NCBI GenBank assembly: GCA_938743325.2
Contig: OW568888.1
Coordinates: 496,001 to 560,000, forward strand
DNA: 64,000 nt
Direction of reading: 5' to 3'
Origin: Pycnococcus provasolii
Taxonomy: Eukaryota; Chlorophyta; Pseudoscourfieldiophyceae; Pseudoscourfieldiales; Pycnococcaceae
Shown here: positions 10,601-19,035 of the stretch, piece after piece
How positions within the stretch are numbered: position 1 is the first letter of the stretch
Layout: the number at the start of each line of letters is the position of its first letter
The notes under the pieces: generated by a model
The model's database searches: none
Told to the model about the DNA's origin: nothing
What the model saw: only the letters and a program-made list of their open reading frames with translations
Made by a program: the position numbers and the translations under genes

Positions 10601-10974
10601 ACGGCGGGTCTTGCGCACGGCACGAGCACGGCGGGCGCGACGATCTTCTCCGTTGCCGACGCGACGGCGACGACCTGGCCGTCGTCGTCGACGACTCTGA
10701 CTTTGCCCCGGTCGTCGACGACGACGACTGCGTTGTCATCAACGGCCGCCATGGCGACGAGCGACGCCGCTTCGTTGTGAATGTGCACGTGCGTCGTCGT
10801 GACTCCTAGTGGTGCGTCACTGTCGACGCGAACGCGTACGAGAGTCTGCGTCGCGAGCAAGTGTTTGTTGGCGGCGTGCGCGATTGGCGCGACCCGTCCG
10901 TCGTTGGGTATTGCGTGCGTTTGCAGTGCGTTTTTCGCCCGCATCCCAACGCCACTGTGAAAGTCGCCGTGCAT
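7606..10974 (-). CDS. DDB1/MMS1-like beta-propeller protein
   Basis: This is a divergent member of the DDB1/CPSF160/MMS1 superfamily, whose members are triple beta-propeller scaffolds (DDB1 is the CUL4 ubiquitin ligase adaptor). Landmarks align in order with DDB1: an N-terminal propeller strand series, a VAALYDGLLHALSFDD stretch equivalent to DDB1 RLYDGLFKVIPL, a following GPWAV segment, an IGDASGMIHVVEL segment like DDB1 LLGDMEGRLFMLLL, GGDSQVI near DDB1 GDSQLVKL, and IAPVRDVTPM like LGPIVDMCVV. The length of 1122 residues from the ATG at 10974 is close to DDB1 (about 1140). The frame stays open to a TTG at 11073; 10974 is the first ATG, with 10944 as an alternative. It is much more diverged than a standard DDB1, so a paralogue or MMS1-like role is possible. 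The 5' end is divergent with the ARL2BP gene. Confidence 0.75.
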   Translation of the reverse strand: MHGDFHSGVGMRAKNALQTHAIPNDGRVAPIAHAANKHLLATQTLVRVRVDSDAPLGVTTTHVHIHNEAASLVAMAAVDDNAVVVVDDRGKVRVVDDDGQVVAVASATEKIVAPAVLVPCARPAVTSARQHGRKRVAVAALYDGLLHALSFDDSLSADVLPTHTSDVCGTGVETPPVVVDVVLLSGTSVDNALLVALLVEDQHEGTRSLHCACLDVGEDAASLRPGPWAVANVDPRTSLLHELHDRVNDHHSLVAVSRSGITMCPRYDTATDTTPELGGTCEIVIAPPTCSLQTPSSTALVIGDASGMIHVVELRGGITDTSRWIMRTVDGTFSPPSAFLLLPTDDETMLVIASAGGDSQVILTTGDGDDSNKSDFLREWAFPGAEGGEEDKDANILASGECLLENIAPVRDVTPMRIASNIPQRASDALPAAPYEWHALACCGSGPSARLVRLHVGAAIVTDIVDGPNAAGVNKVFGCSEWLGFSWDDRTEVMQVSETGMSAMDLPGIDSSSATLAMAHLSQAAVLQITKDEIRLCGMQQHQHVVWKPPPSTCIIAAEASHEGCCALACDDGKLRTVRITDDTAALTATHDALHEAAALAVCKDAAAIGYWVTNEVHILPNEGVGGHPMTIALAPEQPRALHITSFNSGSINAYACTSGGSVLLSTLRWPLEGGTHVPSRRVCVGVTAPRLLLLDRAVLAYCDEGAALITQDDEEWRTTRVGGWPGTHLIAALGDDRFAWVEPRGWRLQVGRLDRSEQLRFTSHRIGAAGNEKRETPVFASFHSTSGCAVVVTSSSQHTVKQSYSVRLVQITDGGLGPFKDAHAIQLDAGHVPTCISTAFINGVEYVVLCTYASMDSVSHDDDAVQGLIGLFSVVVGETALPHLRLVGARPVPSVAFAARIVDGDNAQLSRVVLGTHDGVIVLDVSIDVDGTRMEAQLERELQAAAMAPSPAEENADGDVLHDALNMNLFGVATDVRGIVSLHPIPGTTPTSFVATKMFAPLAVVKVDESTVDVSHVEAPSDDATPLTAPYGVCMLPPRGDEEIPPMAILTGHPRGVALVALDDDATVLRTLATSSPPDFLAHVVPHDVRLFVGGGDMKHRADALLIGSSGYATFVSTRPQ

Positions 10975-11188
10975 GTTCCCGTGCCCCCCGCACAAGTGGC
11001 CAAAACACGAGTGAAGTGCGCAGAGAGCGGTAGAAATGGGCGCGGCGCCGAAGACTCCCGGGGAGCAGGCCAAACCAACCCCGAATCAGCAAGCTCCGGC
11101 CTTGCCTTCTGAACTTGCCTTCCCGTTCCCTTCCCGCGGCATTCACTTTCTCTCTCTCTCTGGTTCCATCTCCTCCCCTCCCCTTGCC
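10975..11188. promoter_or_regulatory. Divergent promoter between DDB1-like and ARL2BP genes
   Basis: Two genes point away from each other across about 200 bases. The part nearest the ARL2BP start (11130-11185) is strongly pyrimidine-rich, as in other leaders in this window. The plus-strand frame is open through it from an ATG at 11036, so part could be coding. No TATA box is obvious. Confidence 0.4.
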
Positions 11189-12016
11189 ATGCCCGCGCCC
11201 CTCGGACTCGCAGTCAACCCTCCGGCGATTCACTCGCTCATGGCGGACGACTTCGAAGTGCTCGAGCACGCGCCAATGTCGTCGGGGGAACACGTCGGCA
11301 CGATGGTCGACGCACAAACGCTCGAGGGGATGATTGCCGTCGAACACGGCGCGTCGAACGACGACTCCGACGGCGAGGGACTTCACCACGGGTCCGAGTC
11401 GGTGGAAGAACTCATCGCCATGGACACGGGAAACGAGCAAACCGACGAGGAGAACCACTTCGACAGGGTCGTCGGAGCGCTCGAGGACATCCTCATGGAG
11501 GAGGAGTTTGCGAGCGTGCAGACGCAGTTCTGCAGGCAGCACTGCCACGTCTTCCGCGGGGACCGAAGCGAGAACCGACTCGAGTACATGGACCTCTTCC
11601 AGGCGTACCAGGACCTCGTCGAGAGCTTCCTCGAGAGGCGACTCACGTCGCTCCTTGAAGGGTTTGACATGGCTGAGTTCCTAGCCACGCTCACGTCGCG
11701 CTGCTCGAACACGCTGCGCGGCGACCAAGGCGAGGGCGACGACAAGCTGCAGGGTGAGGTGTTTGACGTGCTCTTCAGCCTCACGGACTACGTGTGCTTC
11801 AAGGAACTCATGTGGACGTACGCCGACGAAGCGGCGGAGGTGATGGAGAACGGCGTGGAGATGAGCAGGCAGCAAACGTGGGGACTGCGCTGCGGGGGCG
11901 TCGCAATACACACCGACGAACAGGAGGACGGTGACGCGAGACCTGACCTCGACGACCTGTTCTTGCAAACAAGCCCGATCCGCGTCGTGAACGGAAGCAC
12001 CTTCGGCGGAGCTTGA
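11189..12016 (+). CDS. ARL2BP: ARL2-binding protein (BART domain)
   Basis: This is an effector of the small GTPase ARL2/ARL3. Family members act in ciliary/flagellar trafficking, mitochondria and nuclear STAT retention. The BART domain starts with FDRVVGALEDILMEEEF and continues through an ENRLEYMDLFQAYQDLVE segment like human ENKLIYTPIFNEYISLVE, then GFDMAEFLATL and FDVLFSLTDYVCFKELM, matching human FDMLLTFTDFLAFKEMF. An acidic N-terminal extension precedes the domain. In-frame ATGs lie at 11036, 11189 and 11240. I chose 11189 because it follows the pyrimidine-rich leader; 11036 would leave only about 60 bases to the divergent gene. The protein has 275 residues, longer than human (163), mostly N-terminally. 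Confidence 0.9.
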   Translation: MPAPLGLAVNPPAIHSLMADDFEVLEHAPMSSGEHVGTMVDAQTLEGMIAVEHGASNDDSDGEGLHHGSESVEELIAMDTGNEQTDEENHFDRVVGALEDILMEEEFASVQTQFCRQHCHVFRGDRSENRLEYMDLFQAYQDLVESFLERRLTSLLEGFDMAEFLATLTSRCSNTLRGDQGEGDDKLQGEVFDVLFSLTDYVCFKELMWTYADEAAEVMENGVEMSRQQTWGLRCGGVAIHTDEQEDGDARPDLDDLFLQTSPIRVVNGSTFGGA

Positions 12017-13089
12017 CTTATATTTCTTCAACAATTTTAATTAATTTCTACGAATTATTATTAAGATTTGATCGGTTTACAATTTCCTCGGAATATGGGC
12101 GCCTGTTATGGCGGTCGTGAGAAGTTGAAGGTAAAGTGTAGAATGATTGTTACTGAAGGTAGAAACGCGGAGCGAGCACAGATGCGAGCGCCGCGAGCAC
12201 GTCCTGAGATGCTGGCGGCAGTGGCTTAGATTGAGCCCAGGTTCCAGCGTATTACGGGTAACCCTAACCCTAATGGTGGATAACCCTACCTTTTCTTTTT
12301 CTTTTCTTTTTCTTGGTTTCTTTTCTTGTTGTTTCTGGATCCACTCTTGAATGGTGTCTTCACCGCCTTGCGAGTTGCGACTGGACCACTCACACAATAC
12401 TTTCTTTTGGGTTTTATGGTTGGACAAGATCTTTGTTGATGTCTTTGTTGATAAGGTTCTTGGACGATACCTTTTGGATTGGTTATACTTTCCCGTTATA
12501 GTTTGTTATGGCATATCTCGTGATTATCTCTTAGGTCACGTGATTTTCTTTGTGGTTATATTTTATGGTTATATGTTGTGTCGCAGGAGGATCGACGACG
12601 GGAGCGTAGTGCGTGGCCTGATGCAATTTATCCGCGGCGCGAAGATGTTCGCTGTGCCATACAGGATGCGCGCCCCAGTTCGCTGGCAGCTCCAGGCGGA
12701 ATGTCGTGGGCGACATTTGCAATTTTCCGAGAAAATAAACAGGTCAAGAAAATACGTCGAAGAAAAAAAAGTTCCCGTGGGATCCCGCTCCGGCACATAA
12801 CTTTTTAAGTCGGCGCCATTTTCATGTTTCACTTCACTATTGGTCAACCCAAAACGTCATTATTTATATAACGGAAAAAAAAAGTGAAGGTTGCAAAATG
12901 ATGCGCATGTCGTGCCCGTCATTTTCGGACAATTTGTTTCGACTTGCGGTGGGTGGAAGGGTTTTAAAATGGACGATTTGGGTTTGTAAGGGTTGGTGTT
13001 GTATTCAAAGTGTGTTGTTGGATCCTAAGTTAAAAGTTTTCAATAAGCACGAAATATAGAGTCAACATAAGGTCACATAGGGTCCGTGT
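12017..13089. other. AT-richer intergenic region with CCCTAA repeat
   Basis: This is a gap of more than 1 kb between convergent genes. It has an interstitial CCCTAACCCTAA at about 12261-12273, a T/C-rich block at 12290-12330, and AT-rich DNA to 13080. A GC-richer island (about 12585-12720) gives a short open frame without recognisable motifs; it could be a decayed element. I see no RNA gene. Confidence 0.4.
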
Positions 13090-14694
13090 TCAACCGCGTG
13101 TCGGCCGGCCCGCGGCGGCACTCAAAGAGCGTCGGCGTGACGACATCTTTGACGTCGTCTTGCCTCCAAGCAAGGCACGAACGCGCCTCTCCTCCGCCTC
13201 CTCTCGAGCTGCATTCCGCGCGCCGCGCTCAGCATCGAACAATGCGAAGCGGCGAAGCAGCGCGTCTCCGCCACCAGCAGTTGGCGCGCCCGATCGAGCA
13301 CGAGCGCTTGCAACGCGGCGCTGCATGCACGCCTTGTCCATCGCCCGCTTCTGCCGTGCGAGTGCAGACTCCTTCGCGCGTCTCGCGTCGCGCTCAGCTG
13401 ACTCAGCGGCCAACCTCTCCTCACGCACACGACGAAGCGTGTCGGAGAGCGTGATCCAAGCCCTAGGCGCCTCTGACAAAGGGCGGTCCACATCGACGCG
13501 TTGACCATCGTGAAGGCGCAAGCACCAAGAAAGAGGTGTGTAGGGCACGCGCTCGTCGTTCTCGTCGTTGCGACCTCGTGCCAGTCCTCGACGAAGAAGC
13601 TCCATGTCACGCTGCAAAACGGCTGCTTGCTTCCTTCGAATGTAATGTGACAGTGTTGCGCCGACAGTGTCGCCGTCGCCGCCGCCGTCGCCGCCGCCCT
13701 CGTTGTCGTTGGAAATGCGGCGAAAGACGTTTCCCTCCCGAGGTGCCGTGCTCAGCGACTCGCGCAAGAATTTTGCGGCGTTGCACTTTGGCAGCGTCTC
13801 CGTTCCCTTTCGCCCAAGAACGAGGTATCCACCCGGGCGCAGGTGCCTCACAAGATGCTCGAGCGCTTTTTCTCTGAGGTCCGCGGGAAGGTACAGAAAC
13901 AGTGCATATCGGCAGAGAATCACGTCGTACAGCTGAGCAGGGCTTTCGTCGCACATCCTTTCTTTACCCGCACTTCGGGTGTCTGCAGTCGACGAGACGT
14001 CGTCGAAGCGAGACGTCACGTCGAACAGATCTTGCTGTTCGAATGTCACGCCCTCTCGGTACTTCTGCTTGATTCGATACAAGCACGTTGCGACCGCCGC
14101 CTCCGCCGTGTTTGGATTCCGTGTCGCAATCACAGTTCCCCTTTCGTCGTCACTCTGCTCAACACGCTCGAAACACTTCGCCTTGACTTCGTCCGAGCAC
14201 TCTCTCAGCGACACTTCGGGGTACACGCCCGCGGCTGCGAGTTGCACCGCTGCCTCCGACCTGTCCGTCGCGGTTACTTGCAGTTTTGGGCAGGCGTCGA
14301 CTTGCGTTGCAATGTGCAACTGCCAAGCCATGCGAATGCTGTACGCCTCCTCTCCCGTCGCGCATCCCACGGACCATACACGCACGTCGCGTATCGTGCC
14401 TTGGTTTTGCTTCGCCGCCGCCGCAGCTGCTTGGTAGAGCACCGTGTCGACAACGAAGTCCCACACGGCGTTATCTCGAAAGAACCTGCTGAAGTTTGAG
14501 ATGTTGTAGTTGCGCCGTCGCCAGCGCCACCCGCGTGACCTGGGTGCGTATTGCTGCGCGTCTGTCGTGCAGTTGTCCGTTCGAGCACCGCCGCTAGCCT
14601 CCTTGCTTAGCTGCGTGCGTGTGGCAGGCCGGTGTTCGTTCGGCAGAGGCAGGTGTCGTTCCCGCCGCGCGCCTCGCGCCCACCTGGTGACCAT
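13090..14694 (-). CDS. CheR-type SAM-dependent methyltransferase
   Basis: The product is a methyltransferase with the CheR fold, the enzyme family that methylates glutamates of bacterial chemoreceptors; algal homologues exist but their substrates are unknown. Visible features are SNFSRFFRDNAVWDFV (CheR N(x)TxFFR motif), the SAM-binding VWSVGCATGEEAYSIRM (compare WSAACSTGEEPYSLAM), and the late CRYALFLYLP segment followed by LRPGGYLVLG, as in CheR. The C-terminal third is an Arg/Glu/Ala-rich helical tail ending in basic residues. The N-terminal 40 residues from the ATG at 14694 are Arg/Thr-rich and could be an organelle transit peptide. The frame stays open upstream to a GTG at 14775. The ATG at 14694 lies just inside a dispersed repeat whose second copy is at 19.8 kb, so the gene's leader and start codon are made of repeat sequence. 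Confidence 0.82.
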   Translation of the reverse strand: MVTRWARGARRERHLPLPNEHRPATRTQLSKEASGGARTDNCTTDAQQYAPRSRGWRWRRRNYNISNFSRFFRDNAVWDFVVDTVLYQAAAAAAKQNQGTIRDVRVWSVGCATGEEAYSIRMAWQLHIATQVDACPKLQVTATDRSEAAVQLAAAGVYPEVSLRECSDEVKAKCFERVEQSDDERGTVIATRNPNTAEAAVATCLYRIKQKYREGVTFEQQDLFDVTSRFDDVSSTADTRSAGKERMCDESPAQLYDVILCRYALFLYLPADLREKALEHLVRHLRPGGYLVLGRKGTETLPKCNAAKFLRESLSTAPREGNVFRRISNDNEGGGDGGGDGDTVGATLSHYIRRKQAAVLQRDMELLRRGLARGRNDENDERVPYTPLSWCLRLHDGQRVDVDRPLSEAPRAWITLSDTLRRVREERLAAESAERDARRAKESALARQKRAMDKACMQRRVASARARSGAPTAGGGDALLRRFALFDAERGARNAAREEAEERRVRALLGGKTTSKMSSRRRSLSAAAGRPTRG

Positions 14695-15062
14695 GAGAGG
14701 CGCTGTGCTGCGATAAGGTATTAAGGTTGAGGTTGCGTTGACCGCCGTGCTGACTGGTTCGCCTCTGGGGCCCACATAACCCTAGAGGGCAGGCTGGCAA
14801 CGGACAGACGGAGGCGCCGGGAAGGTTGGTACAATACCACCCCTCTAACATTGGCGTGTTGACCACTCCCCTTACATACTCCCCCTGCAAAACAGACGTT
14901 GGTTGGTTGAACCCGCCTTACCCGCATCTTAGATGCCGCATTGCCTTATTTGCCTAGTGCCGCAAGCATGGCCGAAAAGCGACAAAGACAATGCGTGCAA
15001 TGCAAGAGGGGCGGCCTGTTCGAAAGAGAAGGAAGGGGACTCTTACCATGTAGGTTGGGATA
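14687..15062. repeat. Dispersed repeat, copy A
   Basis: This stretch of about 375 bases is largely the same, by eye, as 19797-20145. Shared blocks include GACCATGAGAGGCGCTGTGC, GGTTCGCCTCTGGGGCCCAC, AGGCGCCGGGAAGGTTGGTA, CCCTGCAAAACAGACGTTG and GGGCGGCCTGTTCGAAAGAG. The copies differ by short indels. Both copies are followed on the plus strand, after 25-60 bases, by a TTAGGG array. No terminal inverted repeat or long open frame is evident, so the class is unknown. The left edge coincides with the CheR-like start codon on the minus strand. Confidence 0.75.
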
Positions 15063-15084
15063 CTGCCTGTCCTGTCCGTTGAGA

Positions 15085-15120
15085 GGGTTAGGGTTAGGGA
15101 CTTAGGGTTAGGGTTAGGGT
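15085..15120 (+). repeat. Interstitial TTAGGG array
   Basis: Five TTAGGG units sit in two blocks broken by an ACT interruption, just beyond dispersed repeat copy A. They are telomere-like in sequence but internal. Similar arrays occur at 18413-18455, 20205-20228 and 34530-34583. Confidence 0.85.
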
Positions 15121-15762
15121 GCGGCCCACTTCAGGCGAAAACTCGCGTTTTTTCGCCACCTCCAGGAGGACCTCTCCACAAAGGGCGTCAGGTCGGCGGA
15201 GAACAACGGGGCGATAGGTCGGCGGCGACGTGTCAGTTCGGGGATATCATTCGGGGATAGCAGAAGTACGCGCACTTGGTCGTGTCTCCTACCTTAGAAA
15301 TACTGGATATTTCGGAGTAAAGTTGGTTGTCCAGAGAGCAGGATGAACGATCTTAACAGAGAGGAATTCTTAGTTAGTTAATTCTTTCAGGACTTCTTCC
15401 CACACGTGTCTCGGCGGCGTCGGCGCGTCGTTTCGCGACGCCGAGAGGACACCGAGAGGCCCAGCCAGCTCATTCGTCCAATAGAGCCTCAGTCGACAAA
15501 AGCAGGCCTGCTGATATTTTCCCGTCCCCGTCGGCCAGTCGCCCGTCGTCCCACTTTTCAGGCTCTCGAGACAACACTGTTACCCGGCGGCCCGGCGGCG
15601 GCGAACACGTCGCCTTGCCCTCGTCACTCGTCACTCGTCCCTCGTCGCTCTCGAGAGTAGGAGTACTACGATACATTCGAGGAGAGAGAGTAGTGTGCGA
15701 GTGCATACTGTACGTGTGTGTGTGTGTGTTTCCTGTTTTTATATACAGGTTGACGGTATTAT
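15121..15762 (+). promoter_or_regulatory. Leader/promoter region of the EF-hand/BspA gene
   Basis: This is non-coding DNA before the surface-protein gene. The segment 15410-15680, with a TTTCGCGACG block, CCCTCGTC repeats and CTCTCGAGAGTAGGAGTA, recurs diverged at 18845-19020. Just before the start codon, a GT-rich run and a polypyrimidine tract ending TATATACAG (15748) look like an intron 3' end, so a 5'-UTR intron is possible. The donor is not clear. Confidence 0.45.
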
Positions 15763-18219
15763 ATGGTTGACGGTACCGCAGCCCCGCTTGGCAGTGTGCG
15801 CGAAATGCTATACGGGATAAAACTCGACGAGTGCCCGGCGCCTCTACGTACCATGTTGGCGAAGTTTGACAAGAACGGAAACGGAATCATTGACCCGGAC
15901 GAGCTGCCCATTGCGAACGACGACGGCATCTCCATCAAGGCGTTCCCGGAGAACGTGCAGCCTATCTTGCGTGCGATCGACGAGGAGGGAAACGGGAAAC
16001 TCGATATGGGTGAGCTCACAGAGATCTTCACCGCACACGTGGAGTTGAAGAAGGCGAACAAGGAGGGCTCTATCGCCATCAAGACGCTGCCGAAGGAAAT
16101 TCAGGCAACGCTCAAGGTGTTCGACGTCGACAACGACGGCACCGTCGCGCCCATGGAGCTTGCTCGTGGTGCGGAGCTCTACAAAGACTCCAAGAAGACA
16201 ACCAAGCGACTCACGATCTTCAGCGGAGTTCTTTTGCTCATCCTGCTTGCTCTCGTGGGCGTCATCGTCGGACTCACCGCGGTGGTGGTCGAGGCGAGCA
16301 AGGAGACGAAGACGGACAGCAAGACTGGCATAACCTTTGCTAAGGGATCCAGCAAGCCTTCGGCGACAGCAAAGGTGACGAAGACGGATTCCATCTACAA
16401 CGCGGTGAAGAAGTCAGCGTCGGCTCTCCGCGCGATCGACTCGCTGACGCTCGATAAGCCGGACGGCTCCTCCCTGTTCTACACCATCACCGGCGCGGAG
16501 ACACACGGTGGCGCGCCAGGCAAGGCAAACGCCGTCGCGTTTTACTCGGCGCGCGGCGATGTCATCAACGTTACGGCAACGTCGCTGAATGTGACCAAGG
16601 AGGATGGAACGATCGTGATGACCGACACCTTCGTGGCTGAGAGGTCTCGCCGCCGGCGCCTTCTCGACAGTGGCAACACTGGCCATTGCGATTTCAATGA
16701 CCCCGCTTCAGTGGGAACGGCATGCCTGGCTACGTGGACGTGCCAAAAAGATTGGAAAGACAGCCCTGATAGACCCTATGAACAGAATGGGTGTACCAAC
16801 ACATGCGATGGATGGCACTGGTGCCTCACTGGGTACGAACCGGACGACTGGTGCTCCTGTGATCCTCCTGGAACGCTGTCGCCGGGCGGGTCATCGATCA
16901 CGTCGAATGAGGAAACTGATTCTGTCGGGGCGCCTTGCCCAGATTGCTCTGCTGAGAATCAGAATCTCGTGGGGGACCTCGCCAAGCTCGAGCAGGAGAT
17001 TTCCAAGCTCAAGCAGGACCTCACCGCCAAGGAGCAGGAGAATGCCGACCTCAAGCAGGACCTCGCCGCCAAGGCGCAGGAGAATGCCGACCTCAAGCAG
17101 GACCTCACCGCCAAGGAGCAGGAGAATGCCGACCTCAAGCAGGACCTCGCCGCCAAGGATGATTGTCCAACTACTTTGACTCCCAAAATCAAAGATCGTG
17201 CCCATTTGCGAGAGCTGATTAATGTCTGGATGAACATCCCTAGAAAGAAAGAAGTCCGTCAATACTTTAGCATGAGCGCGTGGGATACTTCTGCTGTGAC
17301 GGACATGAGTGGTCTGTTCTCAATGTGGGATGAAGCAGCACCTGTTGAAGTGGAATTCTTCAACGAGGATATCAGCAAGTGGGACACGTCGCAGGTGACC
17401 AACATGAAAGATATGTTCTGGGGTGCCAAAGCCTTCAACCAAGACATCAGCGGGTGGGATACGTCGAAGGTGACCAACATGGATTATATGTTCTCTGGTG
17501 CCTCTGCCTTCAACAAGGATATCAGCGGATGGAAAACGGCGGAGGTGACAAACATGGCCAATATGTTCAATGGTGCCTCTGCCTTCAACAAGGATATCAG
17601 CGGATGGAAAACGGCGGAGGTGACAAACATGTTCAATATGTTCTCTGGTGCCAAAGCCTTCAACCAAGACATCAGCGAGTGGGACACGTCGAAGGTGACC
17701 AACATGGGTGATATGTTCAATGGTGCCTCTGCCTTCAACCAGAATATCAACGGATGGGACACGTCGAAGGTGACACTCATGTCCTACATGTTCTCTGGTG
17801 CCAAAGCCTTCAACCAAGACATCAGCAAGTGGGATACTTCTGCTGTGATCGACATGGGTGGTATGTTCTCTGGTGCCTCTGCCTTCAACCAAGACATCAG
17901 CAAGTGGAATACTTCTGCTGTGATCAATGTGCTCGCTATGGGAGGTATGTTCGATGGTGCCAAGTCCATGACGGAGGCTTACAAGCCCCTAACCCCTAAC
18001 CCGCCGACGGAGGATATGAAAGCAAAATGCTTCGACGAAAATGGCGTGATCGAGGGATGCGAGTGCCATCCAACTTGCATGTTATGCGGAAATAAGCAGA
18101 ATCCCACAGGCCCGGACGACTGCCTTGCATGCAAGGACGGCTCGGAGGTCAAATACATGAACGATGAATCGTTCACAGGATCGTGCGGTGGCGGTGCACC
18201 TGGGCCGACGCCAACTTAG
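15763..18219 (+). CDS. EF-hand / single-pass membrane protein with BspA-type (DUF285) repeats
   Basis: This is a predicted calcium-sensing single-pass membrane protein of 818 residues. The N-terminal cytosolic-side part has three EF-hand-like loops ([36 protein letters not shown]; about 35-131). A hydrophobic helix follows at about 150-176. The distal part includes an RSRRRRLL cleavage-like motif, a Cys/Trp-rich segment, a coiled coil made of LKQDLxAKxQENAD repeats (about 406-466), eight 25-residue BspA-type repeats ([16 protein letters not shown] type), and a Cys-rich tail. DUF285/BspA repeats mediate adhesion in bacteria and are expanded in several protists; a role in surface recognition is inferred. 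The coiled-coil and BspA blocks are nearly identical tandem units, suggesting recent expansion. The linker PLTPNPP is encoded by a CCCCTAACCCCTAACCC stretch. The start is the first ATG after the leader. Confidence 0.85.
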   Translation: MVDGTAAPLGSVREMLYGIKLDECPAPLRTMLAKFDKNGNGIIDPDELPIANDDGISIKAFPENVQPILRAIDEEGNGKLDMGELTEIFTAHVELKKANKEGSIAIKTLPKEIQATLKVFDVDNDGTVAPMELARGAELYKDSKKTTKRLTIFSGVLLLILLALVGVIVGLTAVVVEASKETKTDSKTGITFAKGSSKPSATAKVTKTDSIYNAVKKSASALRAIDSLTLDKPDGSSLFYTITGAETHGGAPGKANAVAFYSARGDVINVTATSLNVTKEDGTIVMTDTFVAERSRRRRLLDSGNTGHCDFNDPASVGTACLATWTCQKDWKDSPDRPYEQNGCTNTCDGWHWCLTGYEPDDWCSCDPPGTLSPGGSSITSNEETDSVGAPCPDCSAENQNLVGDLAKLEQEISKLKQDLTAKEQENADLKQDLAAKAQENADLKQDLTAKEQENADLKQDLAAKDDCPTTLTPKIKDRAHLRELINVWMNIPRKKEVRQYFSMSAWDTSAVTDMSGLFSMWDEAAPVEVEFFNEDISKWDTSQVTNMKDMFWGAKAFNQDISGWDTSKVTNMDYMFSGASAFNKDISGWKTAEVTNMANMFNGASAFNKDISGWKTAEVTNMFNMFSGAKAFNQDISEWDTSKVTNMGDMFNGASAFNQNINGWDTSKVTLMSYMFSGAKAFNQDISKWDTSAVIDMGGMFSGASAFNQDISKWNTSAVINVLAMGGMFDGAKSMTEAYKPLTPNPPTEDMKAKCFDENGVIEGCECHPTCMLCGNKQNPTGPDDCLACKDGSEVKYMNDESFTGSCGGGAPGPTPT

Positions 18220-18412
18220 TAGTGTTACAGCACGCCAAGCGCACTGGAAAAACGAAAAAAAGAAAAAGAAAAACACTTGAAAACGCTCCGAGGGAAAGCA
18301 GAAGGTATTAAAAATCATCACGTAAATAAAAAACGTACTGAAAATCATCACACAAAAAAAGTTAAAAAACCAACAAGAAGTTCCCATATTATAGTTCTCT
18401 AAGAAGGTACGA

Positions 18413-18455
18413 GCTAGGGTTAGGGTTAGGGTTCTAAGGGTTAGGGTTAGGGTTC
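18413..18455 (+). repeat. Interstitial TTAGGG array
   Basis: Two blocks of three perfect or near-perfect TTAGGG units are separated by TTCTAA, about 200 bases after the surface-protein stop. Between the stop and the array lies A-rich DNA (18240-18390) that probably holds the 3' end of that gene. Confidence 0.85.
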
Positions 18456-19035
18456 GCATGCCTGCGGTGAGGCCCCGGGGAACCCTTCCCTCCCCCCTGG
18501 CAGGCCAGTGACGCGATGAGATGGGCCGATGGGATTGTGATTTGGTCGGGAATTGGGAAAGTAAGAGGCTTCCACAGTGCACAGTGCACAGCTGCATGCA
18601 CCCGCGGGGGAGGCTCACCTGCTGTGCAACTCCGGAGCTCCCTCCCTGTCTGCCTGTTGCACACACACGAATTGCGAGTTGCCCCATTCCCCTTCCTCGT
18701 CTCGCGCGTGTGCGTGTTCGCATTCCTCGCTCGTGCAGAAAGCTTTGGTTGGTGACTTTTGTCTACGATAGTGACCGTTGCCGACGCACCCTGTTCCGCG
18801 GCCCTTGTTCTTGTTCTCGTGGGCAACCTCTTGGGAAGGCCAAGCGACCTTTCGCGACGCAGAGCGACACCGAGGGGACCCTTGTGGTGGTTTGCCCGCG
18901 GCCGCCGCGGGTCAAATAGCGGACTCGCCTCGCCCTCGTCTTGCCCTCGTCTTGCCCTCGTCATTATTCGCTCGTCCCTCGTCCTTTTCTCTCGAGAGTA
19001 GGAGTAGTAGTAGCGGGGTGAAGAGTGGTTGAGTT
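18456..19035. other. Non-coding stretch with a diverged copy of the 15.4-15.7 kb leader
   Basis: I find no gene here. From 18845 to 19020 the DNA resembles 15410-15680: TTTCGCGACGC, GACACCGAG, repeated GCCCTCGTC, CGTCCCTCGTC and CTCTCGAGAGTAGGAGTA in the same order. In the earlier copy this block leads into the EF-hand/BspA gene; here no coding sequence follows, and a transposon-like element starts at about 19035. This looks like a leftover promoter/leader of a lost duplicate. Confidence 0.5.

Noticed and set aside
12351-12800. Open frame of 149 codons in the AT-rich gap
   Set aside because: Composition changes half-way, there are no motifs, and the frame is not supported by a leader or conserved pattern.
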